Shown: positions 25,871 to 34,697 of the stretch, one piece after another | How positions within the stretch are numbered: position 1 is the stretch's first letter | Layout: the number at the start of each line of letters is the position of its first letter | Source of the DNA: Cupriavidus sp. WGlv3 | Lineage (GTDB): Bacteria > Pseudomonadota > Gammaproteobacteria > Burkholderiales > Burkholderiaceae | Length of the DNA: 64,000 nucleotides | Direction of reading: 5' to 3' | Assembly: GCF_023952475.1 (NCBI RefSeq) | Contig: NZ_JALHRX010000006.1 | Span: 62,001 to 126,000, forward strand | Translations under genes and position numbers: made by a program | Notes under the pieces: generated by a model | The model's input: only the letters and a program-made list of their open reading frames with translations | Database searches by the model: none | What the model was told of the DNA's origin: nothing

Positions 25871-26704
25871 ATGCAAGCACAGGATGGGAGATTCGCAGTG
25901 GGCACCCGCCAGATTCAGCAGCAGGAAGTGGCAGTTGCAGGGCCGCGCCGCCCGGTTCCGCAGGCACGTGGCGCGGCTGTGGGTCGTCGGCATGAGGTGA
26001 GCGTGGCGACCCGGGTCGACGGCATCGACTGGGCCGCGGTCGCGCGCGAGCTCGATGACTTCGGCTGCGCCGCCATCCCCGGCCTCTTGTCCGCCGACGA
26101 ATGCGATGCGCTGGCGGCCGGGTATGGCAACGACGCGCTGTACCGCTCGCGCATCGAAATGCGCCGGCACGGCTTCGGCCAGGGCGAATACAAATACTTC
26201 CGCTATCCCCTGCCCGGCCTGGTCGCCGCACTGCGCTCGGCGCTCTACCCGCACCTGGTGCCAGTAGCCAACCGCTGGCATGCCGCGATGGGCATCGACG
26301 TCCGTTATCCCGCAGCGCACCCGGACTTCATCGCGCGCTGCCACCACGCCGGGCAGTCGCGGCCGACGCCCTTGCTGCTGCGTTACGGCCCGGGCGACTA
26401 CAACTGCCTGCACCAGGACCTGTACGGCGAGCACGTGTTCCCGCTGCAGGTCGCGGTGCTGCTCTCCGAGCCCGGCCGCGACTTTACCGGCGGCGAGTTC
26501 GTGCTGACCGAGCAGCGCCCGCGCATGCAGTCGCGGGCCGAGGTGGTGGCGCTGCGCCAGGGCGATGCCGTGGTGTTCGCGGTCAGCCAGCGGCCGGTGC
26601 AGGGCAGTCGCGGCAGCTATCGCGTCAATCTGCGGCATGGCGTCAGCCGGTTGCATGCCGGACAGCGCTACACGCTCGGCATCATCTTCCACGACGCTAC
26701 GTGA
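25871..26704 (+). CDS. 2-oxoglutarate-Fe(II) oxygenase (DUF2086/Oxygenase-NA), alkylation repair-linked
   Basis: A 277-residue member of the 2OG-Fe(II) family annotated as acting on damaged nucleic acid. The iron site reads His181-x-Asp183 in [20 protein letters not shown], with distal His256 in [10 protein letters not shown] and the [13 protein letters not shown] signature between. The ada gene starts 8 bases after its stop, and that pairing supports a role in methylation damage response. The start is uncertain: ATG at 25871 was chosen, but the conserved part begins only near residue 45. The reading frame continues upstream. Confidence 0.82.
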   Translation: MQAQDGRFAVGTRQIQQQEVAVAGPRRPVPQARGAAVGRRHEVSVATRVDGIDWAAVARELDDFGCAAIPGLLSADECDALAAGYGNDALYRSRIEMRRHGFGQGEYKYFRYPLPGLVAALRSALYPHLVPVANRWHAAMGIDVRYPAAHPDFIARCHHAGQSRPTPLLLRYGPGDYNCLHQDLYGEHVFPLQVAVLLSEPGRDFTGGEFVLTEQRPRMQSRAEVVALRQGDAVVFAVSQRPVQGSRGSYRVNLRHGVSRLHAGQRYTLGIIFHDAT

Positions 26705-26711
26705 GGCATCC

Positions 26712-27791
26712 ATGAACCGATCCATCCGTTCCGCACAAGCAGCCGAAGCCACCCTGGTCGAACAGGATCCGCGCTGGGCGCGCGTGCTGGCGCGCGACCC
26801 CGGCGCCGACCGCGACTTCGTCTATGCGGTCCGTACCACCGGCGTGTATTGCCTGCCGAGCAGCCCGTCGCGCCTGCCGCATCCGGCCAATGTCGAGTTC
26901 TTCGACAACGCCGCCGCGGCTGAAGCCGCCGGCTACCGCCCCAGCCGACGTGCGGCGACGCCCGCGCTGGCGGCACGGCACGCGGCCATGGTGGCCGAGG
27001 CCTGCCGCCGCATCGAGGCCGCCGACGCCGTGCCCACGCTGCCGGAGCTGGCCAGCGCCGCGGGCATCAGCCCCTACCACTTCCACCGCCTGTTCAAGAG
27101 CGCCACCGGCCTGACCCCGCGCGCGTACGCCACCGCGCATCGGGCCCGGAAACTGCGCCAGCAACTGGAAACCAGCGACTCCGTGACCGAGGCCATCTAC
27201 GATGCCGGGTTCGGCTCCAACAGCCGCTTCTACGAGGCCTCAGACGCCGTGCTCGGCATGACCCCGACGCGCTACCGCGCCGGCGGCGCCGACATCGATA
27301 TCCGCTTTGCCATCGGCCAATGCTCGCTGGGCGCGATCCTGGTGGCGCAGAGCGAGCGCGGCGTGTGCGCGATCCTGCTGGGCGACGATCCGCAAGCGCT
27401 GCTGCAAGACTTGCAGGACCGCTTCCCGCGCGCCAACCTGATCGGCGGCGACGCGCAGTTCGAGCAGCTGGTGGCGCAGGTGGTGGGCCTGATCGAAGCG
27501 CCTTCGATCGGCCTGGCACTGCCGCTGGACGTGCGCGGCACCGCGTTCCAGCAGCGCGTGTGGCAAGCGCTGCGGGAGATCCCCGCGGGCAGCACCGCCA
27601 GCTACGCCGAGATCGCGGCCCGCATTGGCGCGCCGCGCGCGGTGCGCGCAGTGGCGCAGGCCTGCGCGGCCAACCACCTGGCGGTGGCGATTCCCTGCCA
27701 TCGCGTGGTGCGCAGCGACGGCGATCTGTCGGGCTATCGCTGGGGCGTGGCGCGCAAGCGCGAATTGCTGGAGCGCGAGGCGCAGGGCTGA
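26712..27791 (+). CDS. ada: Ada-like regulator/O6-alkylguanine-DNA methyltransferase with eroded zinc site
   Basis: A 359-residue three-part protein. Residues 20-80 form the N-Ada domain, 95-190 an AraC helix-turn-helix ([21 protein letters not shown]), and 200-359 an alkyltransferase with acceptor Cys329 in [20 protein letters not shown]. In E. coli Ada, four cysteines hold zinc and one of them accepts the methyl from phosphotriesters. Here the acceptor-equivalent Cys47 is kept (GVYCLPSS), but the other three positions are Ser51, Ser78 and Ala81. Alkylguanine repair should work. The methyl-activated switch probably does not work in the usual way. It is likely co-transcribed with the oxygenase. 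Confidence 0.9.
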   Translation: MNRSIRSAQAAEATLVEQDPRWARVLARDPGADRDFVYAVRTTGVYCLPSSPSRLPHPANVEFFDNAAAAEAAGYRPSRRAATPALAARHAAMVAEACRRIEAADAVPTLPELASAAGISPYHFHRLFKSATGLTPRAYATAHRARKLRQQLETSDSVTEAIYDAGFGSNSRFYEASDAVLGMTPTRYRAGGADIDIRFAIGQCSLGAILVAQSERGVCAILLGDDPQALLQDLQDRFPRANLIGGDAQFEQLVAQVVGLIEAPSIGLALPLDVRGTAFQQRVWQALREIPAGSTASYAEIAARIGAPRAVRAVAQACAANHLAVAIPCHRVVRSDGDLSGYRWGVARKRELLEREAQG

Positions 27792-27804
27792 ACCCGCGCG
27801 CCGC

Positions 27805-29541
27805 TCAGCGCAAAGCGGGCGCCTGGATCTTTGCCAGGTAATCGTGGATCTGCGCCACCACCGCCGCGCCTTCGCCGACCGCTGCGGCAACGCGCTTGGT
27901 CGAGCCCGCGCGCACGTCGCCGATCGCAAACACCCCCGGCACGCTGGTCTGCAGCGGATATGGCACCGCCGCCGCGCAGCCCAGCGCGCCGCCGCCGGTG
28001 CGCACGAAGCCCTTGTCATCGACCTCGACATGGCAGGTGCGCAACCACGCCGCATTGGGATCGGCGCCGATAAACAGGAACAGGTGGCGCACTGCCATGG
28101 TGACCGGCGCGGGATGCTCGGCGCGGCAATCGTAGTGCACCGCGCTGAGCCAGCCGTCGCCATCGAGCGCGCTGATCTGGGCGTGGGTATGCAGCGTGAC
28201 GTTCGGCAGCGCGGCGATGCGGTCGATCAGGTAGCGCGACATGGTGGCCGCCAGCCCGGGGCCGCGCACCAGCATATGCACGTGCGCCGCATGCGAGGCC
28301 AGGAACACCGCCGCCTGCCCGGCCGAGTTGCCGCCGCCCACCAGCATCGCCGGCTCGTTCTTGCACAGTTTGGCTTCCACCGGCGAGGCCCAGTAGTAGA
28401 CCCCGCGGCCTTCGAAATGCTCGAGCGCGGCAATGCCGGGGCGGCGGTACTGCGCGCCGGTGGCGATCACCACGGTATGGGTCGGCACCATGCGGCCGTC
28501 GGCCAGCTCCAGCCGGATCGGGTCGGCGCCGCAATGCAGCGCCTTCACCTCCAGCGGAATCGCGATATGCGCGCCGAACTTGAGCGCCTGCACGAACGCC
28601 CGTCCGGCCAGCGCCTGTCCGGAGATGCCGGTCGGGAAGCCCAGGTAGTTCTCGATGCGCGCGCTCGCGCCGGCCTGGCCGCCCGGCGAGCGGCAATCGA
28701 TCACCGCCACCGACAGGCCTTCGGAAGCGGCATAGACTGCCGTCGCCAACCCTGCCGGCCCGGCGCCGACCACCACCACGTCATAGACGTGGTCCGGATC
28801 GAACTCGGGCAGCAGGCCGAGGCACGACGCCAGCTGCCCCTCGTCCGGGGCACGCAGCACGCGGCCGTCGGCGCAGATCACCAGCGGAAAGTCGCTCGCG
28901 GGCGCGTTGGCGTAGTCGAGCAATAAGGAGCAGTCACGGTCCGCGTCGATATCGATGACGGTATGCGGGTAGCCGTTGCGCCGCAGGAAGGCCTGCAGCG
29001 CCAGCAGTTGCGGCTCGGTGCCGTGCCCCACCAGCACCGGCCCGCTGCCGAACTCGATCAGTCCGACGCGGCGCAGGATCAGCGCGCGCATGATGCGCTC
29101 GCCCAGTTCGGCCTCGGCCACCAGCAGCGCCCGCAGGCGGTCCGGCATGATCACGTAACCATGGGTCTCGGTGACCGCGACGCCGTCGACCAGGGCGGGC
29201 CGGCCGGCCAGGGTGCCGACCTCGGCCAGGAAGTGCCCGGGCCCCTGCTCGGTGATCTGGTGTTCGCGCCCCAGGCCGTCGCGCCGCATCACGCGCACGC
29301 GGCCGCTGGTGACCAGGTACATGCCGCGCCCGGACTGGCCGATGGCAAACAGCTTCTCGCCCGCGCGCCAGCTCTGCGGCGTGCCGAAGCGGCGCACGCG
29401 CGCCATCTCGTCGGCGCTCAGTTGCGGGAACATCTGGTGCCAGCGTGATTCCAGCGTGGAGTACGGTGCCTCCAGCCCGCCACCGGCCTCTGCGCCCGGC
29501 TCCGCCTCGGCCGCCACTGCCTCCGCCTGCAAGTTCGCCAT
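27805..29541 (-). CDS. cNMP-binding-domain thioredoxin-reductase-like FAD oxidoreductase
   Basis: A 578-residue fusion. Residues about 35-155 form a cyclic-nucleotide-binding/CRP-like sensor domain (GEKLFAIGQSGRGMYLVTSGRVRV). About 165-240 form a thioredoxin-like linker. The rest is a thioredoxin-reductase-type flavoprotein with FAD motif GAGPAG (259-264) and NAD(P)H motif VGGGNSAGQAA. The CxxC that thioredoxin reductases carry between these motifs is absent; the site reads GVYYWASPVEA. It is thus not a thioredoxin reductase. Related proteins are common in actinobacteria and Burkholderiales and their substrate is unknown. It converges with ada, 13 bases apart. A GGGGG ribosome binding site precedes the ATG. 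Confidence 0.88.
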   Translation of the reverse strand: MANLQAEAVAAEAEPGAEAGGGLEAPYSTLESRWHQMFPQLSADEMARVRRFGTPQSWRAGEKLFAIGQSGRGMYLVTSGRVRVMRRDGLGREHQITEQGPGHFLAEVGTLAGRPALVDGVAVTETHGYVIMPDRLRALLVAEAELGERIMRALILRRVGLIEFGSGPVLVGHGTEPQLLALQAFLRRNGYPHTVIDIDADRDCSLLLDYANAPASDFPLVICADGRVLRAPDEGQLASCLGLLPEFDPDHVYDVVVVGAGPAGLATAVYAASEGLSVAVIDCRSPGGQAGASARIENYLGFPTGISGQALAGRAFVQALKFGAHIAIPLEVKALHCGADPIRLELADGRMVPTHTVVIATGAQYRRPGIAALEHFEGRGVYYWASPVEAKLCKNEPAMLVGGGNSAGQAAVFLASHAAHVHMLVRGPGLAATMSRYLIDRIAALPNVTLHTHAQISALDGDGWLSAVHYDCRAEHPAPVTMAVRHLFLFIGADPNAAWLRTCHVEVDDKGFVRTGGGALGCAAAVPYPLQTSVPGVFAIGDVRAGSTKRVAAAVGEGAAVVAQIHDYLAKIQAPALR

Positions 29542-29749
29542 GCTGCCCCCCTTGATGACATCGATACCTGCCGGATCGGCCGTATCCCGGCTGCCGCGGC
29601 GCGGCTTATCGATAGTAGACGGCGCGACGGGGAATGCGAGGCCGTGGGCGCCGACAGTTGCGCATTGCGCCGGCTTGGGATTGAATGGTCGCCTTGGCGC
29701 TCCGGCAAGCCTGTGCCAGCGTCGCCACTGTCAGAACCCTGAAGACTTG

Positions 29750-30481
29750 ATGCCATCCACCCCTGAATCCGATCCGACCCCGTCCAACGACCGTCCCGCG
29801 CGCCCGGCATTGCGCCCGCTCACGCCCGTCGAGGGCCGCGTGCTTGGCGTGCTGGTCGAAAAGCAGCACACCGTGCCCGATACCTACCCGCTGTCGCTCA
29901 ACGCGCTGGCTTCCGGCTGCAACCAGAAGACCGCGCGCGCGCCGGTGATGAATGTCAGCGAGGCCGAGATCCTGGAGGCGATCGACGGCCTCAAGGGCCT
30001 GAGCCTGGTGTTCGAAGGCAGCAGCAGCCGCGTGCCGCGCTTCGAGCACAACATGCAGCGCGCGCTCGGCGTGCCGAGCCAGTCGGTCGCGCTGCTGGCG
30101 ATGTTGCTGCTGCGCGGCCCGCAGACGGCCGCGGAACTGCGCCTGAATTCCGCGCGCCTGCACAGCTTTGCCGACATCTCCTCGGTCGAGGCCTTCCTCG
30201 ACGAGTTGGCCAGCCAGACGCCGCCGCGCGTGGTTCGGTTGCCGCGCGCCGCCGGTGCGCGCGAAAACCGCTGGATGCATCTGCTGAGCGGCGAAGCCAG
30301 CGCCGCCGCGGCCGCCGAAGACAGCGGGCGTGCCGCCGGCGGCGACGCCGCACCGTCGGCGGAGCTGGAACAGTTGCGCGCCGAGCAGCAGGCCCTGACT
30401 GAAAAAGTGGCAAGGCTGCAGGGCCTGGTCGAACACATGGCCGCGCAGCTCGGGATCTCCGCCGACGAGTTTCTCGGCTGA
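29750..30481 (+). CDS. yceH: YceH-family (DUF480) protein
   Basis: A 243-residue protein with two tandem winged-helix folds, seen in LTPVEGRVLGVLVEKQHTVPDTYPLSLNAL and VALLAMLLLRGPQTAAELRLNS. A C-terminal coiled coil (about 205-240, LEQLRAEQQALTEKVARLQ) follows. The cellular role of YceH is not established. The Ala-rich stretch around 190-205 is a linker. The ATG at 29750 begins the family region; the frame is open far upstream, antisense to the flavoprotein promoter, without conserved sequence. Confidence 0.9.
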   Translation: MPSTPESDPTPSNDRPARPALRPLTPVEGRVLGVLVEKQHTVPDTYPLSLNALASGCNQKTARAPVMNVSEAEILEAIDGLKGLSLVFEGSSSRVPRFEHNMQRALGVPSQSVALLAMLLLRGPQTAAELRLNSARLHSFADISSVEAFLDELASQTPPRVVRLPRAAGARENRWMHLLSGEASAAAAAEDSGRAAGGDAAPSAELEQLRAEQQALTEKVARLQGLVEHMAAQLGISADEFLG

Positions 30482-30685
30482 TCCCCAGCCCACCACCCCG
30501 CCCGGAAGCGCTGCCCCGCCCCTTGCTGGCTCACTTCAATGGGCGGGGTAAATTCATGGCGGTTAATTGCAGTTTTAAGCAAAAAAACACGTCCGCCGCG
30601 GTGGCAGACCGAACTGTCGGATGGCCCGTACGTCGCCTATCCTTTTGCACAGGACGCCGACAAGCCAGGGGAGACCGCCGCAGCC

Positions 30686-31588
30686 ATGGACAAGACAGCC
30701 TTTGTATTCGCCGGCGGCGGAAGCCTGGGTGCGATCCAGGTGGGGATGCTGCGTGAACTGGCGGCCTGGGGCGTATCGCCGGACATCGTGATCGGCGCGT
30801 CGGCCGGGGCCATCAACGGCGCCTACTTTGCCTGCAACCCTGGCGTGGACGGCGCGCAGCGACTCGACGCGCTGTGGCGCGCGATCCGGCGCACGGACAT
30901 CCTGCCGTGGAGCTGGCGCAGTGTCTGGAACATGTTCGGCGGCGGCCGCGGCCACCTGGTGGAGGCAACGGGTTTGCGCAGCCTGCTGGCGCGGCATTTC
31001 GGGCCGCGCAACCTCGAGGCCGCCGAACTGCCGCTGCACGTAGTGGCGACCGACATGCACAGCGGCGATGAAGTGGTGCTGTCCAGCGGCAGCATCGTCG
31101 ACGCGGTGCTGGCCAGCGCCGCCATTCCCGGCGTGTTCCCGCCGGTGCAGTTGGCGGGCCGTACCCTGATCGACGGCGGCGTGGCCAACAATACGCCGGT
31201 GTCGACCGCGATCGGCCTCGGTGCCACCCGCGTGATCGTGCTGCCGGCGGGCTTTACCTGCGCCGAGCGCCGCCCGCCGCGCGGCGCGCTGGAGCATGCG
31301 TTCAACGCGCTCTCGCTGCTGGTGGCGCGCCAGCTGGTGCACGACCTGCAGCACTTCGCCAGCCAGGCGCAGATCAGCGTGGTGCCGCCGCTGTGCCCGC
31401 TCGATATCTCGCCCTACGACTACTCCCGCTGCGGCGAACTGATCGACCGCGCCGCGGCCACCACGGCCGAGTGGCTGCGCGGCAAGGGCCTCGACACTCC
31501 GCGCATCCCCGGCGCCCTCGCCCCGCATTCGCATGACGAGACGGCACCGAGCTGCAGTGCCGACATCCCGGCAGCAGCGCCGCACTGA
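30686..31588 (+). CDS. patatin-like phospholipase
   Basis: A 300-residue bacterial patatin with a Ser-Asp dyad: Ser39 in GASAG and Asp163 in DGGVANNTP. The oxyanion loop is FAGGGSLGAIQVGML. It should hydrolyse acyl esters in phospholipid. There is no signal peptide, so it acts in the cytoplasm unless exported by a host-directed system. A GGGGAG motif lies about 11 bases before the chosen ATG; the frame is open further upstream in an AT-richer leader. A TetR gene follows 116 bases later. Confidence 0.9.
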   Translation: MDKTAFVFAGGGSLGAIQVGMLRELAAWGVSPDIVIGASAGAINGAYFACNPGVDGAQRLDALWRAIRRTDILPWSWRSVWNMFGGGRGHLVEATGLRSLLARHFGPRNLEAAELPLHVVATDMHSGDEVVLSSGSIVDAVLASAAIPGVFPPVQLAGRTLIDGGVANNTPVSTAIGLGATRVIVLPAGFTCAERRPPRGALEHAFNALSLLVARQLVHDLQHFASQAQISVVPPLCPLDISPYDYSRCGELIDRAAATTAEWLRGKGLDTPRIPGALAPHSHDETAPSCSADIPAAAPH

Positions 31589-31606
31589 AGCGCCTGCGCA
31601 CCGCCG

Positions 31607-31631
31607 GAATGCAGCGTACGGGCCTGCATTC
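31607..31631. other. stem-loop between patatin and TetR genes
   Basis: GAATGCAG (31607-31614) and CTGCATTC (31624-31631) pair perfectly around nine bases. It is 18 bases after the patatin stop and about 75 before the TetR start. It may end the patatin transcript or be an operator; no T-run follows. Confidence 0.35.
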
Positions 31632-31704
31632 TCAGGCCGGATCGAAGCGTCGCGGTACCGCAGAGATGGCAGGCCGCCCCCGCGCCGTTGCTACAATTTG
31701 GCCC

Positions 31705-32304
31705 ATGCCCAGCCAAGCCGAACGCAGCGCCAGTACCCGCCAGTCCCTGATCGACGCCGCCGCGAGCCTGCTTATCGAGCAAGGCTACGCGGCCTTTTCC
31801 GAGGCGCGCGTGTGCGAGCTGGCAGGCACCAGCCGCGGCTCGCTGCGCCACCACTTTCCGGAAGGGCGCTACGACCTGCTGCCGGCCATGTTGAAGTCGC
31901 TGCTGGAGCGCGAAGCCGACCGCCTGGCAGCGCTCGGGCCGCTGGGCCCGTCACTACGCATGCACCTGATGCTGCATGTGCTGGCAAACCGGCCGCAACG
32001 GCATGCCTCGCTGGCGATCCTGGAGGTGTGGATGGCAACGCGCGGCGACATCCGTCTTGCCCGCGCCGTGCACGAACCGCTGGCGGCGGTGCCGCAGCGG
32101 CTGTTCGGCCAGCCGCCGGACGCACCGCCCCAGCCGGAATGGCTGGCGCTGCGTTGCTTCCTGCATGGCGCCACCCTGCACAGCTTTGCGCCGGACTATG
32201 ACGCGCAGCAGCTGTCCGACGCCGTGCGCTGGCTGATCGCGCAGCTGCCGCGGCCCGACGGCCTGGACGCGATGCTGGCCCGCATGCTGGCTATGCCGCG
32301 CTAG
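31705..32304 (+). CDS. TetR-family regulator
   Basis: A 199-residue regulator with the usual N-terminal helix-turn-helix (TRQSLIDAAASLLIEQGYAAFS, then LAGTSRGSLRHHFPEGRYDLLPAML) and a divergent C-terminal domain. A -10-like TACAAT lies at about 31692-31697, only 8 bases before the ATG, and no ribosome binding site is seen, so the message may be leaderless. Its target may be the patatin gene upstream, by position only. Confidence 0.88.
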   Translation: MPSQAERSASTRQSLIDAAASLLIEQGYAAFSEARVCELAGTSRGSLRHHFPEGRYDLLPAMLKSLLEREADRLAALGPLGPSLRMHLMLHVLANRPQRHASLAILEVWMATRGDIRLARAVHEPLAAVPQRLFGQPPDAPPQPEWLALRCFLHGATLHSFAPDYDAQQLSDAVRWLIAQLPRPDGLDAMLARMLAMPR

Positions 32305-32335
32305 CCCGGCCACTGACCTGCGCGATGACCTGCAC

Positions 32336-32842
32336 TCAGGGCAGCCGCGCCAGCAGCCGGTCGTGCAGCGCGGGTGGCAACGCCAGCCGACCCTTGCGGC
32401 CCGGCGCGGCCGGATCGAACACCACGGCGTGCCCGTCCCAGCCGAGCCGCACCGGCCCGGTACTGGTGAAGGTGCGATGGGCCAGCACCCGGTCTCGTTC
32501 GGCGCCGTAGATCCGCAGCAAGATCCGCTCGCCGCCCAGGTAGCAGTATTCGGCGGCGTAGCGGGCCGCGGCATCGACCGCCGGCACCCGGCGGCAGTTG
32601 TGCGCGCCCGCGCGCTCGGTAACGCCGTGGCCGTAGACGATGGCGGTCCAGATCGCGCCGACCGCCAGCACCCGGCCAGCGCTGACCAGCAGCATGCGCC
32701 GGGCACGCGCCGGGCGCCCCTGCCGCGATGCCATGACATAAGCCACCGCGCGGAACGCGGCCAGTCCCAGCAACAGCAGCGCCACCGCGGCCAGGTGGAA
32801 ATAGACCGCCGAATCCGGCATCGACGCCATGATATGGGCCAT
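32336..32842 (-). CDS. hypothetical inner-membrane protein, 168 aa
   Basis: I do not recognise the family. Two hydrophobic segments near the N-terminus (about 10-35 and 48-70) frame a basic loop (SRQGRPARARR), consistent with a two-helix membrane protein. The rest is a soluble domain of about 95 residues with the motif CRRVPAVDAAARYAAEYCYLG and a C-terminal LPPALHDRLLARLP. The ATG at 32842 has an excellent ribosome binding site (GGGGAGGAG). Other frames overlapping this stretch lack such support. It converges with the TetR gene. Confidence 0.7.
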   Translation of the reverse strand: MAHIMASMPDSAVYFHLAAVALLLLGLAAFRAVAYVMASRQGRPARARRMLLVSAGRVLAVGAIWTAIVYGHGVTERAGAHNCRRVPAVDAAARYAAEYCYLGGERILLRIYGAERDRVLAHRTFTSTGPVRLGWDGHAVVFDPAAPGRKGRLALPPALHDRLLARLP

Positions 32843-33036
32843 CCCTGCCCTCCTCCCCGTAAATGCATGAAACCGCTGCCAGAAAGGCCTGGCAGCATCC
32901 GGCATTCAACCAGTCCCGAATAAAATTAATCGGCAGGATCTATTCCTGATAATCAATAATTCACGCCTTATTTCCATTCAAGGCACCAGAATAATCAAGC
33001 GCCGGGATCGCGCCAATTCGGTGTATTCCCGCTGTG

Positions 33037-33714
33037 CTATTTTTGGGGGGCGTTATCGGAATGATTTGCGCAAGGCAGGCTGGCCAGCAGCCCGAGCAGC
33101 CGTGCCGCCGTTGGCGCCACGATCGCTGCCAGCGCCGCGGCCGTGGCCGCATCGCCATCGCGGGCGGCATGCTCGAGCCGCTGCGCCATCAGCCGCAGCG
33201 CATGGCAGCCGACATAGTGGGCGGAGGCCTTGAGCCGGTGCGCGACGCCCCGCACCGCCTCAAGGTCCTGCCCGGCCCGGCGCAGTTGCGCCAGGTCATC
33301 GCGGGTCGAGCTCACCAGCGCCTGCAGCAGTTCCCCGGCGAATGCCGGATTGCCGAAGGTCTGGGCGGCAATGGCCCCGGCGATGCCGGCGGCCTCGCGC
33401 GCGGACAGCGCCACGTAGTGCTGGCCGGCCAGCATGGCGAGCAACGCCGCTTCGGTGACCGGCGGCACCACCACGGCGCAAACCGCGCCGCGCGCACGCC
33501 TTGCGTGTATCCGCGAGGAAGGCACGCCGGCAGCGGCACTCGCCATCACCAGGTCGACATCGGCGGCGATGTCCGCCACCGGAGCGTCCACGTCGATCTG
33601 CACCACAAAGCCGAGGTCACGCAGGATCCGCGCGGCATCCGCCAGCCAGCCCGGGTCGCCGGCGGGTGCCAGCAACAAGGCCCTGGGGCGGGACTGCGCT
33701 TCGGCCGCGTCCAC
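33037..33714 (-). CDS. stand-alone Hpt phosphotransfer protein with degenerate receiver-like N-terminus
   Basis: A 225-residue protein. The C-terminal Hpt domain (about 120-215) has the phospho-accepting His159 in VAHRLKASAHYVGCHALRLMA and the following LEHAARDGD helix. The N-terminal 95 residues resemble a receiver fold (PRALLLAPAGDPGWLADAARILRDLGFVV, VDLVMASAAA) but lack the acidic pocket and phospho-Asp. A GTG at 33714 is chosen: it starts two bases after the response-regulator stop and has GGTGGGA upstream. An ATG at 33759, overlapping that gene, is the alternative. It should relay phosphate between the divergent hybrid kinase and the upstream regulator. Confidence 0.78.
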   Translation of the reverse strand: MDAAEAQSRPRALLLAPAGDPGWLADAARILRDLGFVVQIDVDAPVADIAADVDLVMASAAAGVPSSRIHARRARGAVCAVVVPPVTEAALLAMLAGQHYVALSAREAAGIAGAIAAQTFGNPAFAGELLQALVSSTRDDLAQLRRAGQDLEAVRGVAHRLKASAHYVGCHALRLMAQRLEHAARDGDAATAAALAAIVAPTAARLLGLLASLPCANHSDNAPQK

Positions 33715-33715
33715 G

Positions 33716-34360
33716 CTATCCCACCGCAATATGGTGGCGCCGCGCAAAATCGATGACATCGACAATCGATTTCGCGCCCAGTTTTTCCATCACCCGGGTC
33801 TTGTGCGTGCTCACGGTCTTGTTGGATATAAACAGGACCTGCCCGATTTCCTTGTTCGACATGCCCTTGGCCAGCATCTGCATGACCACCAGCTCCTTGT
33901 CGGACAGCGAGGCCAGGCGCTCGGCTTCATCAGCCAGCCCGGACTTGCCGTGGTCGATCTCCGGCATCACCGTATAGCCCGCCAGCACCGACTCCGTGCA
34001 CCGCACGATTTCGGCCAGTTCCTGCGTCTTGCTGACAAAGCCGTGGGCGCCGGCATGGCGCGCGCGCGGGGCGAAAGCGTTCTGGTCCTGGCCCGAGATC
34101 ACCAGGATGCGCACCGTGGGATGGCTGGCCTTGAGCCGCGGAATCACGTCGAGCCCGTTGATCTTGGGAATATCCAGATCCAGGATGACCACGTCGGGCA
34201 GGTATTGCCGCACGATCTCGATGGCTGCCTGGCCATTGTCCGCCTCGAGCACGTGGGTGACGCCCAGCACCTGGGAAAAGTGCGTCTTGAGTACGGCACG
34301 CACGGGCGGGTGGTCATCGACGATCAGGATTGTGGTCAAACTGTACTCCGTTGCAAACAT
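33716..34360 (-). CDS. NarL/BvgA-type response regulator
   Basis: A 214-residue regulator with a receiver domain (acidic pair Asp15-Asp16, phospho-acceptor Asp61 in VVILDLDIPKINGLDV, Lys111) and a LuxR-type helix-turn-helix (LSDKELVVMQMLAKGMSNKEIGQVL, then VSTHKTRVMEKLGAKS). The LDLDIP pattern and length place it near BvgA/EvgA, which take phosphate from hybrid kinases via an Hpt step. A TTG at 34339 with a CGGAG ribosome binding site is a strong alternative start and would trim seven residues. It is followed immediately by the Hpt gene, and the hybrid kinase is divergent. Confidence 0.9.
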   Translation of the reverse strand: MFATEYSLTTILIVDDHPPVRAVLKTHFSQVLGVTHVLEADNGQAAIEIVRQYLPDVVILDLDIPKINGLDVIPRLKASHPTVRILVISGQDQNAFAPRARHAGAHGFVSKTQELAEIVRCTESVLAGYTVMPEIDHGKSGLADEAERLASLSDKELVVMQMLAKGMSNKEIGQVLFISNKTVSTHKTRVMEKLGAKSIVDVIDFARRHHIAVG

Positions 34361-34697
34361 CGCGTTTTGCGCGCGACCGGGCACATCATTGTGCTAAGCC
34401 TTTGCGCCTTACGAAACCAGAAATTTCCGAGGCACGGGTGGTTTCTTCCGAAAGGCCGTGCTTGCCATAGCGGGGGTGCCGTTCATGTGATGCACCGCAA
34501 ACGTGCCGGCATTGCAGCGCCGCTGTCATGCTTGCCATCGCGCCGCAAGCGGGCCCAGATTGTGTTCTATATGTGGCGCGGCCGACGGCAAAGTGCCCGC
34601 GATTTCGAAATTTCCGTATCAATTTCAGATTCGTCCTAATGAGATGGCGGGCCCGGGCCCCTAGAGTGAAAACACTTCACTGACCTCGCCAACCCGT
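34361..34697. promoter_or_regulatory. divergent control region of the phosphorelay, with repeated GAAATTTCCG
   Basis: This 337-base gap holds both promoters. The 10-mer GAAATTTCCG occurs twice in the same orientation (34420-34429 and 34607-34616), each close to one gene start, in locally AT-richer sequence; the second is followed by another TTTC element. These are candidate binding sites for the response regulator. Confidence 0.45.

Noticed and set aside
31954..32909. Two alternative overlapping minus-strand frames
   Set aside because: Only the frame ending at 32336 has a strong ribosome binding site and a membrane-protein pattern; the others are Arg/Ala-rich shadows.
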